Shown piece by piece: positions 1-10,855 of a stretch of DNA of 64,000 nucleotides. Location: the NCBI RefSeq assembly GCF_000219625.1, contig NC_018212.1:62001-126000 (forward strand), in the 5' to 3' direction. Below the pieces are notes generated by a model. The model was not told the DNA's origin and made no database searches. It was given only the letters and a program-made list of their open reading frames with translations. Every line of letters starts with the position of its first letter. Within the stretch, counting starts at the first letter, position 1. The stretch is from Zymoseptoria tritici IPO323. Its lineage: Eukaryota; Ascomycota; Dothideomycetes; Mycosphaerellales; Mycosphaerellaceae. The position numbers were made by a program, and so were the translations under genes.

Positions 1-335
1 TGAATCAAGAGACAGCAATCTCAGCAGCGCAGGCCTGACGAATACGGATCCCAGCGAGCGAGTCCGTTGTGGGCGTATCGCCCTCGACTGCTCGAGGGCA
101 TGCCCGGAGATCGATTGGTGGATTTCTCCACGACCGATCCTGGACTTTGGTGAGGGATTGCACGGTGGCTCGTCAGATGTGTTCTCACGCGACACATCCT
201 GGAAATCAGGCCAGGCACAGGAACATAGTTCTACCACCGAACTCAGATAAGCCAGAAGCGGCCTTTTTCATGATCTATGGTCCCCTTCCCCCCAGAGGAC
301 CGTCAGACGCTTCAACTTGTCCACTTCACAATTCC

Positions 336-1986
336 ATGCAGGCGAATATGTGGTTCTCTTTGTGCGCTGCGCTCGCTTTGGTGGCTTCGACTTATGCCGC
401 TCCACAACCAGTCAACGACGATGGCTTCACCCCGCTGAAAGTCATAACCGAAGCGAACCACCTTGCAAAACGGGATGGCCACATCCTTCCCCTTTTTCAA
501 GTTTGGGACACTGGTTTGAGCGACTACCAAATGTTTGGAGGAATCGACGTCACCGTTGGAGGTCAGACATTTCGTCTCCTTTTCGGTAAGCAGCCCCGTG
601 GAAATGCCGAGCCAGCAACTGCTCACTATGTACACACACACAGACTCCGCCGCAAGTGATATATGGATACCGAGCGCCAGTTTCAAATGCTACACCGCTC
701 CAGTTGAGGGATTCGAGCCCAGCCCGGAGAATTTCTGTGTCAATGCGGTGTATCACTCTGACACGCTGTCGGGTGGCATCATCGACAATCTCAACTACAA
801 CGAGACCTACGTCAACGGTTACAACGCTTTCTATGGTCGCGCAGGCTACGAGACCGTCACCATAGGCGGTGTAACAGTCAAGCAGCAGCAGATCGGGGTG
901 AGAACCCCGAACTCAGGATGCTAAGAGGTCGTCACTAATCCAGTCACTAGTTTATCGACAAAGGACACTGGGACGTAAACACTACTGCAGGTTGCATCGG
1001 TAAGCGGTCATCGAGTATCTCTGCGGTGCGTAGCTGACGGTGTCGCATAAGGCTTTGCGTTCCCGCTGTACGCAAGTGAATTCTTCCCAGGAAACGACCC
1101 TCTCAAAGACAAGGAGTCCGATCGACTACCCGCGATCAATTGGCATCTCAACGCCTTTAAAGAGGGATCCATTGCGCCCGTCTTCAGCCACATATACGAC
1201 AAAGGTTTCTTCCCCGTCGGACACGAAATCGGAAAACTGGTACTAGGCGGCATTCCTGATGTTGAACTTACTACCGAATGGGCGTCCTCCCCCATTCTCA
1301 AAGTGGTCAAGCAGGATCTCCGAGAGCCACTTTCAGAGGCCGCGCTCAAGAATACGCCATATCCGGACTACGGGAAATACAAGATCACCGGCGAGGGCGT
1401 GACCTTTACCGTCAACGGGAAAACCTTTCCTGCATTAGATGGCACCGGAGACACGTTCTTTATAGAGATTGACAGCGGCTCGGTCCCCGTCTTTGCCGCG
1501 AAATCCGTGATCGAAGAAATCGCCGCAGCGCTCGACCCTCCATTCAAGTACGACAGCAAAAGGGATGCAAACTCTTTGTTCGGGCCGTGCAACACCATTT
1601 TGAAAGACATGACGCTTAACATCGGCGGAGTTTCCCTCCCGATATCGAAGGACAGTCTGATGTACACCACGACTGATGTCCCTGGTCCGCCGCTTCCATC
1701 AGAGAGCAACGGTAAGTCAGATCGACATGCAAGACCCGCGATGGAATGTCTTCCTGACATAATACAGACGAGTGTGCTATTGCATTCTATCCAAACTACC
1801 CCAAGTACGACGAAAACTACTTGTTCCTTGGCACCCGCGTCTTGAGAGAGTTTGTTACTGTCTACGGTATGTGTTCAGAAGGTGTTCAGAAGAGTGCCAT
1901 TCGCCATTTCCGACCGGTACTGACAAGGCTCGCGTGATTTTTCAGATGTCGGAAAACTGCAAATGCGATTCGCCGGGCGCAAGTGA
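336..1986 (+). CDS. Secreted pepsin-like aspartic protease (A1 family), six exons
   Basis: Exons read as 336-585, 644-897, 951-999, 1052-1711, 1768-1866 and 1946-1986. All phases close to a 450-residue protein. A signal peptide (hydrophobic FSLCAALALVASTYA, cleavage before APQP) indicates secretion. Family marks in order are a strand before the first catalytic loop, the flap-side glycine-rich region, a GCIGFAFP turn after the third intron, a second catalytic loop with IDSGS, and a LGTRVLREFVTVYD-type segment near the C-terminus, typical of pepsins. The first catalytic loop, normally DTGS, reads D-S-A-A-S across intron 1. The catalytic aspartate is kept but the conserved glycine is lost, so activity may be altered. 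A second ATG lies at 348. It could be a divergent secreted protease or a protease-fold protein with another role. The family is confident; activity is not. Confidence 0.85.
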
Positions 1987-2743
1987 ACACTATTCATCGA
2001 TAGCCCGAATCAACGGTGGCTCCACTTGTTTATACATGCCTTCGCTAGCTCGAACAATGAAACCTCTTGGCCACATTGCAATGCCCGAAATCCGTGAAGT
2101 TCTTCGTCACAATGATCACATGTCGCGTTGACATTCTCCATGACACCATCTGGTCCAGCTCGATTGCTCGCGGTCGTGTGCTTCGTCTATCTACCATGCG
2201 TCCACGGGCTGTGTGGACTTGAGCGCTCCCAGGCAGACACCAGATGGACGCAGCCCAGACCTCGTGAGTGCACAACGACGTTGATGCGCACACGAGCCAG
2301 GACTTAAGCTTGTAGCGGTCATCGTCCTCGAAGCTGACTCCATTAATCAAAGAGCTGGTCGACCTGTTCGTTGATCCTTGCTTCCCACCATCGCTCGATG
2401 AGGAGACGGAAGCGATCTTAGTCTTTGCCATTCCAGACAGCGAGGGTCCTGCCCCACGGAGAGATCAAGGCAGAGGACGCTCTGCTTCCGCAAGGAAGAG
2501 ATCGAAAGGCTCGACCACGGCATGCGTCCGTCAACCAATGCCCGCGGAGTTTCAGGAAGGTACTCGAGAGTCAGGATCCGCATCATTGTGGTCATCCGGT
2601 ACAAGTCGTACATGCTGGCGTCCCTCGTGGAGAGAAGCTACGATGGGAAAGTCAATGAATAGTACTGGTGATGTAGATATAGTGTATACGTTGCCATTTT
2701 CGAGGCGAACGAATGAGTGGCGGTCGCAGAGAGTCTAACAGAA

Positions 2744-2826
2744 TCTTTTCGATCCGGCACCGACTCAGGTCTTTAGAGCTCCCACGTTTGCGAGACCAGG
2801 CCTGTCCGAGACATGTTTCCCTTCCG
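2744..2826 (+). repeat. Dispersed repeat, copy A
   Basis: The sequence around CGACTCAGGTCTT, then a gap, then a GTTTG..GACCAG.CCTGTCCGAGA block, is matched by 5389-5475 in the same orientation with scattered differences. Neither copy lies in a recognised gene. The nature of the repeat is unknown. Confidence 0.5.
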
Positions 2827-3097
2827 TCTGAGATTCTTTGTTCGCTGTTTCGTTTGAGCGGGCGATGGCAAGGCACATATTGCACAAGCATCTCCGGAAG
2901 TCGGAATGAAAGGGATGCACGCGCGCCGTTTGATGTTGATTCGAGTGATTGAGACCGCAAGAAGGCCAGAACGAATGCATACGTGGCGGAGAAATAACTA
3001 AATAGAAATGGGAGCAAAAAGCAATTGCAAAACATACAACACTACGGATTCCCCAATTGTCACCAACTTGAGTACTAGTGTAGCGATTAGATGATTA

Positions 3098-3152
3098 TCA
3101 TGGCTGATCGGACGGGAAGCCGATTTTTCATCTATCTGTGGTCGTATGTGCT
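3098..3152 (+). repeat. 51-bp fragment of a dispersed repeat (inverse copy at 33108-33160)
   Basis: About 51 bp from ATGGCTGATCGG to GTCGTATGTGC occurs almost unchanged (one difference seen) as the reverse complement near 33108-33158. It is a short piece of the longer repeat annotated at 33108-33360. Confidence 0.65.
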
Positions 3153-3511
3153 CAAGTGGCAAAGCTTTACGTATATAGCGATAGATATCTAGAACATCGG
3201 CTTCCAAAAGTGGAAGATGTGCAGCATACAATAATTGTGTAAGTAATTAAGACCAGAAATCGGAGACATCGCATTTACTCGCATGATAACAGCTGCCCAA
3301 CCCCTTCAAATACCCTTGAAAGCACTTCCAGCCAAAGCAGAATGTCGCAAGGAAAAGCAAAGAGCCTCGAGGTGTCGAGCGTCGGAACTAATAAGTCCTT
3401 GCCCGCCGTACGTCGTCGTGACCAGCGTGTCGTAGACTCGGTAGGTGTGAAGGTGCGAGGTAGACGGGAGGTAAGTCTTGAGTCGACTACCTCGCCCATT
3501 CCGCGTGTCGC

Positions 3512-4433
3512 TCACATCATCGGCAACTCTTGAGCCTTGATCGGACTGGCGAAGTAAGCGAGAGACATCCTCATAGAGATCGTCCCATGCAGTGGACTCA
3601 GGTCCTTGACTAGAGCCGCGAATCGTGCACTGTCCTCGTAGTTGGCCTCGATGCTGTACGCACGGGAAGGAGTGGCGTTGTCGATGTCGCCAATCGTCCT
3701 CTGTCCCAAGGCTCCCGAAATCCCGTCGCTGATAATGTCCCATTCTAGAGTCGGGTGGGTATGCGAGATGTCGCCTTGTACCTCAAAGGTGCCGTACATA
3801 TGGCCGACGCCAATTGGAGGTGATGGGCTCAGAGGCGTGATGCTGGCCTTTGCTCCTTCTTCGACACCTTTGACGATCTCGGTTTTGATCTTCATGCAGA
3901 TCAGATCCCGGATGCCTTTGTAATTGGGAGTTGCAACGCTCGCTCTTCGCCCTTTTGCGCCAGGCATGGTTGGAAGACACATGTAGCCGTTATTGCATCT
4001 ACCTGCCACCAGGGTTTGAGGCTTGCCGCCGCCGACGCATTTGACTTGAAACCTATGGATGTCAGCGTGTTGTGCAAGGACAAGGCGACGATTCTAGCTC
4101 ACCCAGCTGTGTCCGTGCATTTTCGATCCAGAGGGCTCCTGGGATCCAAGTCAATTGTGTTCTGCAAGTGGAGCGCGGGGGGACTTGTACGTACGCAGTG
4201 TCGAAGCCATGATCATGACAGAGTCGCTCGACATTCTACGGATTTCGTTAGCTAGTACCGATATCAGCAACAATGGGGACACTTGCCGGTTTGTATGCGT
4301 CGAGGTCGCGGCGAAAGATGTCGCCCGGAATCTGCGCCAGACTCGTTGTCTCTACATCTGCAATCGGAAGTGGCGAAGTAAGAACAGCTGGTGCCAGGAG
4401 AAGGGCCAGGAAGAAATTGCTGAGGATGCACAT
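3512..4433 (-). CDS. Secreted protein of unknown function
   Basis: The start at 4433 opens a clear signal peptide (MCILSNFFLALLLAPAVLTS), followed by a propeptide-like stretch ending in a dibasic RR site near residue 41. Preferred model: exons 4433-4287, 4161-4103 and 4052-3512, about 248 residues, all phases consistent. The first intron would begin with GC (GCAAGT) rather than GT. An alternative uses the acceptor at about 4248 and adds a short exon, so the middle of the model is uncertain. The mature protein has a cysteine-bearing middle (KCTD, VKCVGG, RCNNGYMC) and then a long region rich in small residues. I recognise no domain. Its neighbour is a minisatellite upstream of its promoter. 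It could be an effector-like secreted protein, but nothing in the sequence proves this. Confidence 0.6.
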
Positions 4434-4770
4434 AGCTGAGCCAAGATCAGAACTGGTGAGCAGTCGAGGAGAAGTCGGAGCAAGGGGTAGAGCAAGATGT
4501 CGATGGAGATAACGAAGTAACGAAGTGGTTAGAGGAGAATCCAAGAGATGATTGGGGAAAATATATACCTGTCTTCCCACAACCAAGTAGGACTATCTTT
4601 CAGTCGCCTCAAGGTGTTCCCCGGCGCAACTCGTGTTGTCGGTGTTCGTGGCCATAGCGTCGAAGAGACACAGAATGTACTTTGGAATACGAGCGACAAC
4701 AGCATATATGCTTGTGCAGTGCTGGTCGTAAATGAAGTCGTGTTCTCGATCCCCACCGATCGAACGTTCC

Positions 4771-5144
4771 GACGAGGGAAGATCGCTGAGAGTAACATTG
4801 CAGTCGACAGAGGACGAGGGTTGGCCTTGTTCGTGTTGTGTAAACATCTCGGCTGCAAGGTCTCGACGCGGGAAGATCGCTAAGAGTAACATTGCAGTCG
4901 ACAGAGGACGAGGGTTGGCCTTGTTCGTGTTGTGTAAACATCTCGGCCGCAAGGCCTCGACGAGGGAGGATCGCTAAGAGTAACATTGCAGTCGACAGAG
5001 GACGAGGGTTGGCCTTGTTCGTGTTGTGTAAACATCTCGGCTGTAAGGCCTCGACGAGGGAAGATCGTCGAGAGTAACATTGCAGTCGACAGAGGACGAG
5101 GCCTGGCCTTGTTCGTGTTATGTAAACATCGCGGCTGTAACGTC
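4771..5144. repeat. 94-bp tandem repeat (minisatellite), about four copies
   Basis: The marker GTAACATTGCAGTCGAC recurs at 4792, 4886, 4980 and 5074, spaced exactly 94 bp. Copies differ by a few substitutions; the last diverges near its end. Because 94 is not a multiple of three, each copy shifts frame, so the long open frames seen through it are not evidence of a protein. It lies upstream of the secreted-protein gene at 3512-4433. Confidence 0.9.
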
Positions 5145-5388
5145 CGGACAATGTTTGCTCTCGAGCGATACAAGGATATTGCCATCTTAGATGCCAGTAG
5201 ATCAAGCATATCTTGTCCAATGTAGCCATGGCCTGAATCCGGATCCCGGCAAAACGAGGTGACATGACTCACATGACGTTCCCGCCCGCGAGCTTGACCC
5301 TGAGTGACATGCAGTCGGCGCAGCACAAACCACATGGACCGAGACGTCAACATCCCAGTAAAACCATATCCAGGGACCCCGAGAGTCT

Positions 5389-5475
5389 TTTCGGTCTGGC
5401 TTCGACTCAGGTCTTGAGTAGTCCTTGCGTTTGAGACCAGACCTGTCCGAGAGAGACAATGTTTTTCCTCCAAGT
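5389..5475 (+). repeat. Dispersed repeat, copy B
   Basis: Partner of 2744-2826: both contain CGACTCAGGTCTT and, about 25 bp later, a GTTTG..GACCAG.CCTGTCCGAGA block, in the same orientation. It lies in the gap between the minisatellite and the 3' end of ATG5. Confidence 0.5.
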
Positions 5476-5671
5476 ACGAAGCATGCTCTCTCTTGCTTGA
5501 CTTCAGTGCACACACCTTTAGAGACACACAGAAAGACTCGTCATTCCTTTCCAGTAAGAAGCATCCGTCGAATCTCCAACCTCGACGCCGTTCGCTTTCG
5601 CACGCACGTGCCCACCAACTCCCCGACCCGCACCTCCACCACCCCATTCACCAATTCACTCCAGATAGCTC

Positions 5672-6720
5672 TCACCCATGCATCACCACTCCCAAATGCA
5701 ACCAGCCATCCCCAAACCCTCCCCCGTTTAACATCAGCCCTTGCAATTCCACCCCCAACGGAAGCGCCACTCCATGCAATACCACCCGCGCGTAAATCGG
5801 ACTCCTCCGACTCGGAAAAATCGTCGGAAGTATTTTGTTCAGGGCTGTGCCGAGGGTTTGAGGGGACTTGGTTCCGGGGATGTGTAGCGGGATGAGAGAT
5901 TGTACGACGCGGAGGTGGGCTGACGAGGAAGGGGTGGTGGAGGGGTCTTCGGGGATGGGGTCGGCGGGAAGGAGAGAGGAGGACGAGGTGGGGAGGTAGA
6001 GTTTCAGGGGGATGTGTCGGAGGGAAAGGCCGGGTGGGTGGAGGAGTTTGTGCTGGGTGCGGGTGAAGAGGGGCAGGTTGTCTTTCATATTCTCGTTAGC
6101 GGTGGGTTGTTTGGGTTGTGGAAGAAGAGAGAGGGGAAAGGAGGGTGAACATTGAACGTACGAGTCTGAACTGCTAACCACAAATTATCAGAGTCCTCTT
6201 TACTCAACCCCATGACCGCTCTCGCGGACCCATTCCGCACAAAATCGGCTTCTTTGACGCTGTTGATGAACGTGTCGTGCATGGTTCGCCCCTCCGGGTC
6301 GAGGTGGAGAAGTTGATGTTCCGGGTAATCCGAGTAATGAATCGTTAACTTCCACGGGGTTGGAAGTGAAGTCTTGCTTGACGCGGCATCGTCGGTTTCA
6401 GCAGCGGAAGCCAAGTCCACCGGCTCAGCACCGGAGTAGAGATCATACAGCAAACCGAGAGGATAGTGCCATTTTAGCGGGACGTCTTCAAAGGTGAACC
6501 AGGCATCATGTGATGATACCTCCGGATTGATCAGCGCGGGCGTGAAGAAGGCGTGTAGCCGTGGGAGGAGGAAGGCGAGGTAGGAGAGGCGAGGGAAGTG
6601 GATTAGATACGGCTCGGATTGGTCATATGTTCGACAGTCGGAGGCGGAGAGGTGGATTTCTAGGGCGAGGGAGCCGGACCAGATTTGGGATTGGAGAATG
6701 TTGTTGGTGGTGGTCGGCAT
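5672..6720 (-). CDS. ATG5: Autophagy protein Atg5
   Basis: Two exons, 6720-6162 and 6081-5672, give 322 residues. The intron has a GTACGT donor, a CTAAC branch site and an AAAG acceptor, and joins to AVQTHNLPLF, a typical Atg5 reading. Recognisable blocks are IWSGSLALEIHL at the start, PYLIHFPRLSYLAFLLPRL, HYPLGLLYDLY, the VKEADFVRNGSARAVMGLS block that contains the acceptor lysine for Atg12, then FPSRRSPIYARVVLHGV and a final DGWLHL. Atg5 is conjugated to Atg12 and, with Atg16, promotes Atg8 lipidation at the phagophore. It is transcribed divergently from EMC2 across a 213-bp gap. Length and motif order fit the family; nothing looks broken. Confidence 0.95.
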
Positions 6721-6933
6721 TGCCGGTTGTGGTGGTGATGCTTTGGTGGGAGCATGTTGTTGTTTGAGGGTGGTGGATGGTGAGGTGAGGTTGGTGAATC
6801 AATATATTGATGGCTCGTGATGAAGCTCAGCTGTTCAAACGCGGGAGCTACCCGTCCTCGCTCTTCAATTCATCAATTCCACCTTCAACCTCATCCTCCC
6901 CAAACCATCACTCTCTACAACCAAACCGCCAAA
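6721..6933. promoter_or_regulatory. Shared divergent promoter region of ATG5 and EMC2
   Basis: Only 213 bp separate the two start codons, so both promoters must lie here or overlap the first exons. The EMC2 side is pyrimidine- and CA-rich just before its ATG (CAAACCGCCAAAATG), a common fungal start context. No specific factor site is claimed. Confidence 0.6.
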
Positions 6934-7972
6934 ATGTCCACCACAACCCTCCTCACCCCACCCACCTCCTCCACCCCCACCCACACCCTCACCCTCTCCC
7001 AACTCGCCCCCACAATCGCCTCGGCAGCCTCCTCCTCCACCCTCCCCTACCCGCTCTCCCTCCTCTCCACCTCCGAAACCCAAGAAAAATGGCTCACCCT
7101 CGAAAACCTCCTCCTCGCCACCCTCCGCACAGGCGACAACACAACCGCCTACCTCTGCCTCGAAACCCTGCGCGACCGCTTCGGCGCCGAGAACGAACGG
7201 GTGACCGCCCTGCGAGGTCTGTACGCGGAAGCGATGGCTTCTGACCAAAGCGAATTGGACGATGTTATGACGCATTATGAGGAGATTTTAAAAGAGGACC
7301 CGGCGACGTTTAGTATACGGAAGAGGAGGGCGGCGTTGTTGAAGAGTATGGGTAAAACGGCCGCGGCCGTGGATGCGGTGGTGAATTTGTTGGATACGAG
7401 TCCGACGGATGCGGAGGCGTGGGCGGAGGTGGGGGAATTGTATGCAAGGGCGGGGATGTGGGAGCAGAGTATCTTTGCGTGGGAGGAGGTGGTGTTGTTG
7501 TTGCCGAATGCGTGGAATGTGCAGGCGAAGTTGGGGGAGGTTTTATTCGCGGCGGCGGGGAGGGGCAGGGAGGATGCGGAGGGAGGGGTGAGGTTGTTGG
7601 CGGAGAGTATGAGGAGGTTTGGAAGGAGTGTGGAGCTTTGTGATGGTTATTTGAGGGGGTTTTATGGGTTGAAAGTGGTGGGTACTGCTGAGGGATGATG
7701 GAGGGGATTTTTGCTGACTGACTTGTGTGCAGACAACGACGAAACTGATGGATGCTCTACCGACGGCGAAGAACTCAAGAACGGAGCCGGGAGAACTACC
7801 CTTACCGACACTCCAGTCTGTCACGAAGTTGAACGAGATCGCCACGGCGAAGCTGGCTGAGATCATCCGGAGAAGTTCCTCAGGAGAGAAGGACTGGGAC
7901 GGCTACAATGCTGCAGAGATCGCTGCGGCTCGCGCATTATTGGCAGAAGGAGTCCCTCAAATCACACGATGA
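6934..7972 (+). CDS. EMC2: ER membrane protein complex subunit 2 (TPR protein)
   Basis: Exons 6934-7677 and 7733-7972 make 327 residues. The donor GTGGGT joins YGLKV to TTTKLMDAL in phase 0. The protein is helical with tetratricopeptide-like repeats: a block with YLCLETLRDRFGAE, then HYEEILKEDP, then DAEAWAEVGELYARAGMWE with QSIFAWEEVVLLLPNAW. This matches the EMC2/Oca3 family, which forms the cytosolic scaffold of the complex that inserts tail-anchored and multipass proteins into the ER membrane. An N-terminal Ser/Thr/Pro-rich extension of about 40 residues is poorly conserved in such families. The start at 6934 is preferred because it has a good context and precedes the conserved part. Confidence 0.88.
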
Positions 7973-8108
7973 CGAGAAACTCCGTCTTGATCAAAACTGT
8001 CGTGGTATATATCCGCGCGAATTCATGAAACCAACCCAGAGGCCACAACCACAACATCTCCCTCCAGAACACATCTCACGCTCTCATCCATCAGGACTTC
8101 TCCCTCTC

Positions 8109-8976
8109 TCAACTGATCGCATGCGCAAAAACTTTCTGCGCAAGTTCACTCAACAACCTCATCTTCTCCGGCTGATCCAACTCCTGAAACACCGAATACA
8201 CACTCTTTCCCCTCTTATCCCGAATCGCGCCCAGCCGATTCCCCGCCACCGCCCCAGCGACCGCCCCGGGGAAATTCCCCACGATAAATCCCATCGCGCC
8301 ACCACTCGCGCCTCCAATAATCGACCAGAATAACTTCGTCGGCCGGTTATCGCTTCCTTCCGCCATGTCGTTGTCCCGCATCATCTCCTCGAATACGGAG
8401 CCGAATTGCTCATTGCTGAAAGTATTGGCGTCTTCTTGCGTCTTTGCCTTTCCGCCGAAGCCGAAGGCGGACCAAGGGAATCCACCGCCGGACGTGGGTT
8501 CGGGGCGGGGGATCTCTTCGTCGGCGGGTTGGGAGTGCGAGGAGAAGCCCGAGAAGCCGTGGAATTGGTTACGGGTTACGTCGTAGTCGCGTCGGCGAGA
8601 CTCGTCGGAGAGGGTGTAGTAGGCGTCGTTGATTTGTTGAAATTTCTTTGTGCGGGATTGCCGTTCGGGGCTGTCGGCGGGGACGCGGTCGGGGTGGTGG
8701 CGGAGGGCTTGTCTGGGAGGAGAGGAGGGGCGTTAGGTGGGTTGAAGAGGTGGTATGGAGAGGGTTGTATGTACTTCTTGTAGGCATCGCGAATCTGTTG
8801 CTGGCTGGCTTTGGCGTCGACTTCGAGGGCCGCGTCTGTTCACTGTCAGTTGCTCGTTTACTGTGTCTCTTCCCGTATGCGTGTTCTTACAGTAGTCTAC
8901 CGGTGGTGCTGCAGTATCGTGTTAGCCTTGTAACTCAAGCACTTGATCGCACTCAATATGTCCTCTTACCCGCCAT
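8109..8976 (-). CDS. J-domain (DnaJ/Hsp40) protein with glycine-rich C-terminal segment
   Basis: Four exons: 8976-8970, 8908-8891, 8835-8775 and 8712-8109, giving 229 residues with all phases matching. Three introns fall inside the first 90 coding bases; exon 1 is only 7 nt. The N-terminus reads PPVDYYAALEVDAKAS, then QQQIRDAYKKQALRHHPDR with the HPD motif that stimulates Hsp70 ATPase. The C-terminal half has a glycine-zipper-like hydrophobic patch (IIGGASGGAMGFIVGNFPGA) that may sit in or on a membrane, and a conserved-looking tail ending LAQKVFAHAIS. It is a class III type J protein; the specific Hsp70 partner and compartment are not determined. Confidence 0.88.
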
Positions 8977-9593
8977 GCTGACTCAAGGCACCGCAGCGCG
9001 ATAGCTTGTCCGAGTGAGGGCGGGATTGTCACAAGTTGCTTCGTGTGGTGGCCTTCGTTCGGTGTAAGTCGTACGTTTGAATACAAGGTATGTGGCGGTG
9101 CTTGAAGTGGCTTGTAGGTGTGATCAGGTCAAAAGGTGTCAAGATGTCAGTCGTTCATCACATGCTTGGAAGTTGGAATGTGACCGCCCGCGATCGCATG
9201 GCATCGTTCTCCCGCGTCATAGTACGCTAATTCTCGGGATCGCATTCGTTCTCGTCGTCTGACCGGACCTGATAGGGCTTCACTTCACTCCGCAAGGTTT
9301 GACACTATTGCACTTGAAGAGTTTGTGACATTTCATTGACTCAGGCTGACTTCAGGTCCTTTGCGGCGGACGAAGAGGAGAGCATGGTTCATGTCGGCGC
9401 CCACTGATATCCCAGCAACCAGTTCTCCCGCCACGCCTGGTCGATGGTTCCGATCTTGCAAGACTTCTCCTACGAAGCCGCAGTTTCAAGCATGAAGCAG
9501 AAGGTCTATCTTCGAAAGATCGTTGCTATCTTTCCCCTTCGCCGCTTGACACGCCCTATGAGAGCATGATCGCAGAGCACCGCTTGAGCTGAA
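8977..9593. other. Intergenic region
   Basis: It contains the upstream region of the J-domain gene and the 3' side of the next gene. No coding frame with support, repeat or RNA gene was recognised. Confidence 0.5.
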
Positions 9594-10229
9594 CTAGGTG
9601 CGCTTCTGACGCTGAATCGCCAGCTTGAGCTCCTCTTTCTCGGCCTCCAAGATCTCGAGCTTGGCTTCGCAGGCTTTGCGATGGTTCTGCGCCAATTCCA
9701 ACTCCAGATCCACCAGCGTCTTGCTGTCTCCCGCCTTTGTTTCTCCTCCTTCAGCCTTGTGCTTACAGCGGAAGGACTTCGAGGCCTTGCCCGACTCCGC
9801 TGCGTCGTCCGAGTTGGCGATGTCGCGCTTGCGCTTGCTCCGATAGGATCGTGCAAGACGGCCATATCTCGACTTGGCGCGCAGTTGGTGTGAGACCAAG
9901 CTCTGAGGATCGTCGTCGAGACTGTCGTCGGAACTGGCCTCCGCCATGCGCTCCTGCTCGCGCTTTTCTTGCGCAGCCTTTGCGAGACGTTGATTCCTCT
10001 GTTCAGCGCGAAAGCTGCGCACGAGATCATCGTGTTGCTCGTCCTCCGCAAATCCCTGCATGGTGACGTGCTCCTCGGTGGTCGTCAGGTCGAGTCTGTT
10101 GCTCTGGTCAGTCTCCTGGATGTCGGAGCCATTGCCGAATGAGGCCAAGATTCCTTGCTGGACATGGAGCATGTGTGCGAATTCTCCAGTATCGTTGGGG
10201 TGCGCTTCGGCCATCTTGTTGTTTGCCAT
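9594..10229 (-). CDS. Unknown nuclear-type protein with C-terminal coiled coil
   Basis: Single exon of 211 residues from the ATG at 10229 (MANNKMAEAHPND); an in-frame ATG exists further upstream at 10298, but its context is weaker. The middle is charged and includes a basic cluster (RLARSYRSKRKRD) that could act as a nuclear localisation signal. The last 45 residues form a predicted coiled coil (LVDLELELAQNHRKACEAK, continuing with LEILEAEKEELKLAIQRQ). That C-terminus resembles the tail of the neighbouring gene at 10856-11569, including the part beyond its stop. No known domain was recognised. The two genes lie in tandem on the minus strand and may be old paralogues that share only this tail. 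Confidence 0.65.
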   Translation of the reverse strand: MANNKMAEAHPNDTGEFAHMLHVQQGILASFGNGSDIQETDQSNRLDLTTTEEHVTMQGFAEDEQHDDLVRSFRAEQRNQRLAKAAQEKREQERMAEASSDDSLDDDPQSLVSHQLRAKSRYGRLARSYRSKRKRDIANSDDAAESGKASKSFRCKHKAEGGETKAGDSKTLVDLELELAQNHRKACEAKLEILEAEKEELKLAIQRQKRT

Positions 10230-10855
10230 CTTATTCGTTGTGATGTGGATGTGTTGGATGGCGAGGATTTGAAAAGTTCGGATCATGCACGTCGACACCG
10301 GCGTCAGTGCGATTCCTGTCGTTTGCGCACGTGAAAGACATGGCTGTCATATGATCGGCCTCTATTGCCTTCACTCGCATTACGGCTCGAAGTGGTCCGT
10401 CACAAGCGTTATCAATTTGACGGTTTGCACTTGCGAGCGTCTAAAGGGCTCACTTGACTTCACACCTGGTTCACTTCGAAAGATTCGACAATACTCACGC
10501 TCTTACGCATGGAGGCTTAAGTCGCCCAGTTTCCGGGCCAAGGCGGTATTTGGAGGCTAACTTTCGCAGCATATTGCCTTTCTTCGACTTGCAGTCATCT
10601 GCCAGGCATCACTTCTCCCACCGAGAAGTACCCGCCTCCGTCCCATCGACATCTATGAGCGGGCGGACAAACAGCCGACAAGAATTTGCGGCAATTCGTT
10701 ATCCAATGAAGATTTCTCCCTGCTTGAACCAAAGCAATCGACACTGCCCAATGCACGCGAGCCTAGCTGCTAATCAGGGCCTGAATATTCAGTTTCAGCT
10801 CCCACTCTTTCGCCTGCGATGCCTCGAACTTCACCCCCAAAAGCTCACGCTCAGT

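Larger units (their letters stand above)
1987..3511. other. Intergenic stretch without a supported gene
   Basis: Short overlapping open frames occur on both strands, but none has a convincing start, domain or splice structure. The stretch carries two small dispersed repeats, described separately (about 2744-2826 and 3098-3152), and becomes AT-richer after about 2990. It may be the decayed remains of repeats between two secreted-protein genes. Confidence 0.5.

Noticed and set aside
4771..5144. Possible CRISPR-like array
   Set aside because: The whole 94-bp unit repeats without unique spacers, and the genome is eukaryotic.
4529..5647. Several overlapping open frames with repeated peptides across 4.5-5.6 kb on both strands
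   Set aside because: They arise from the 94-bp tandem repeat, whose length is not a multiple of three; there is no domain, signal peptide or splice support.
5425..5895. Pro/Thr/Ser-rich frame on the plus strand
   Set aside because: It overlaps the 3' end of ATG5 on the opposite strand and reflects its base composition.
6807..7244. His/Pro-rich frame overlapping EMC2
   Set aside because: It is a frame shadow of the pyrimidine-rich 5' part of EMC2.
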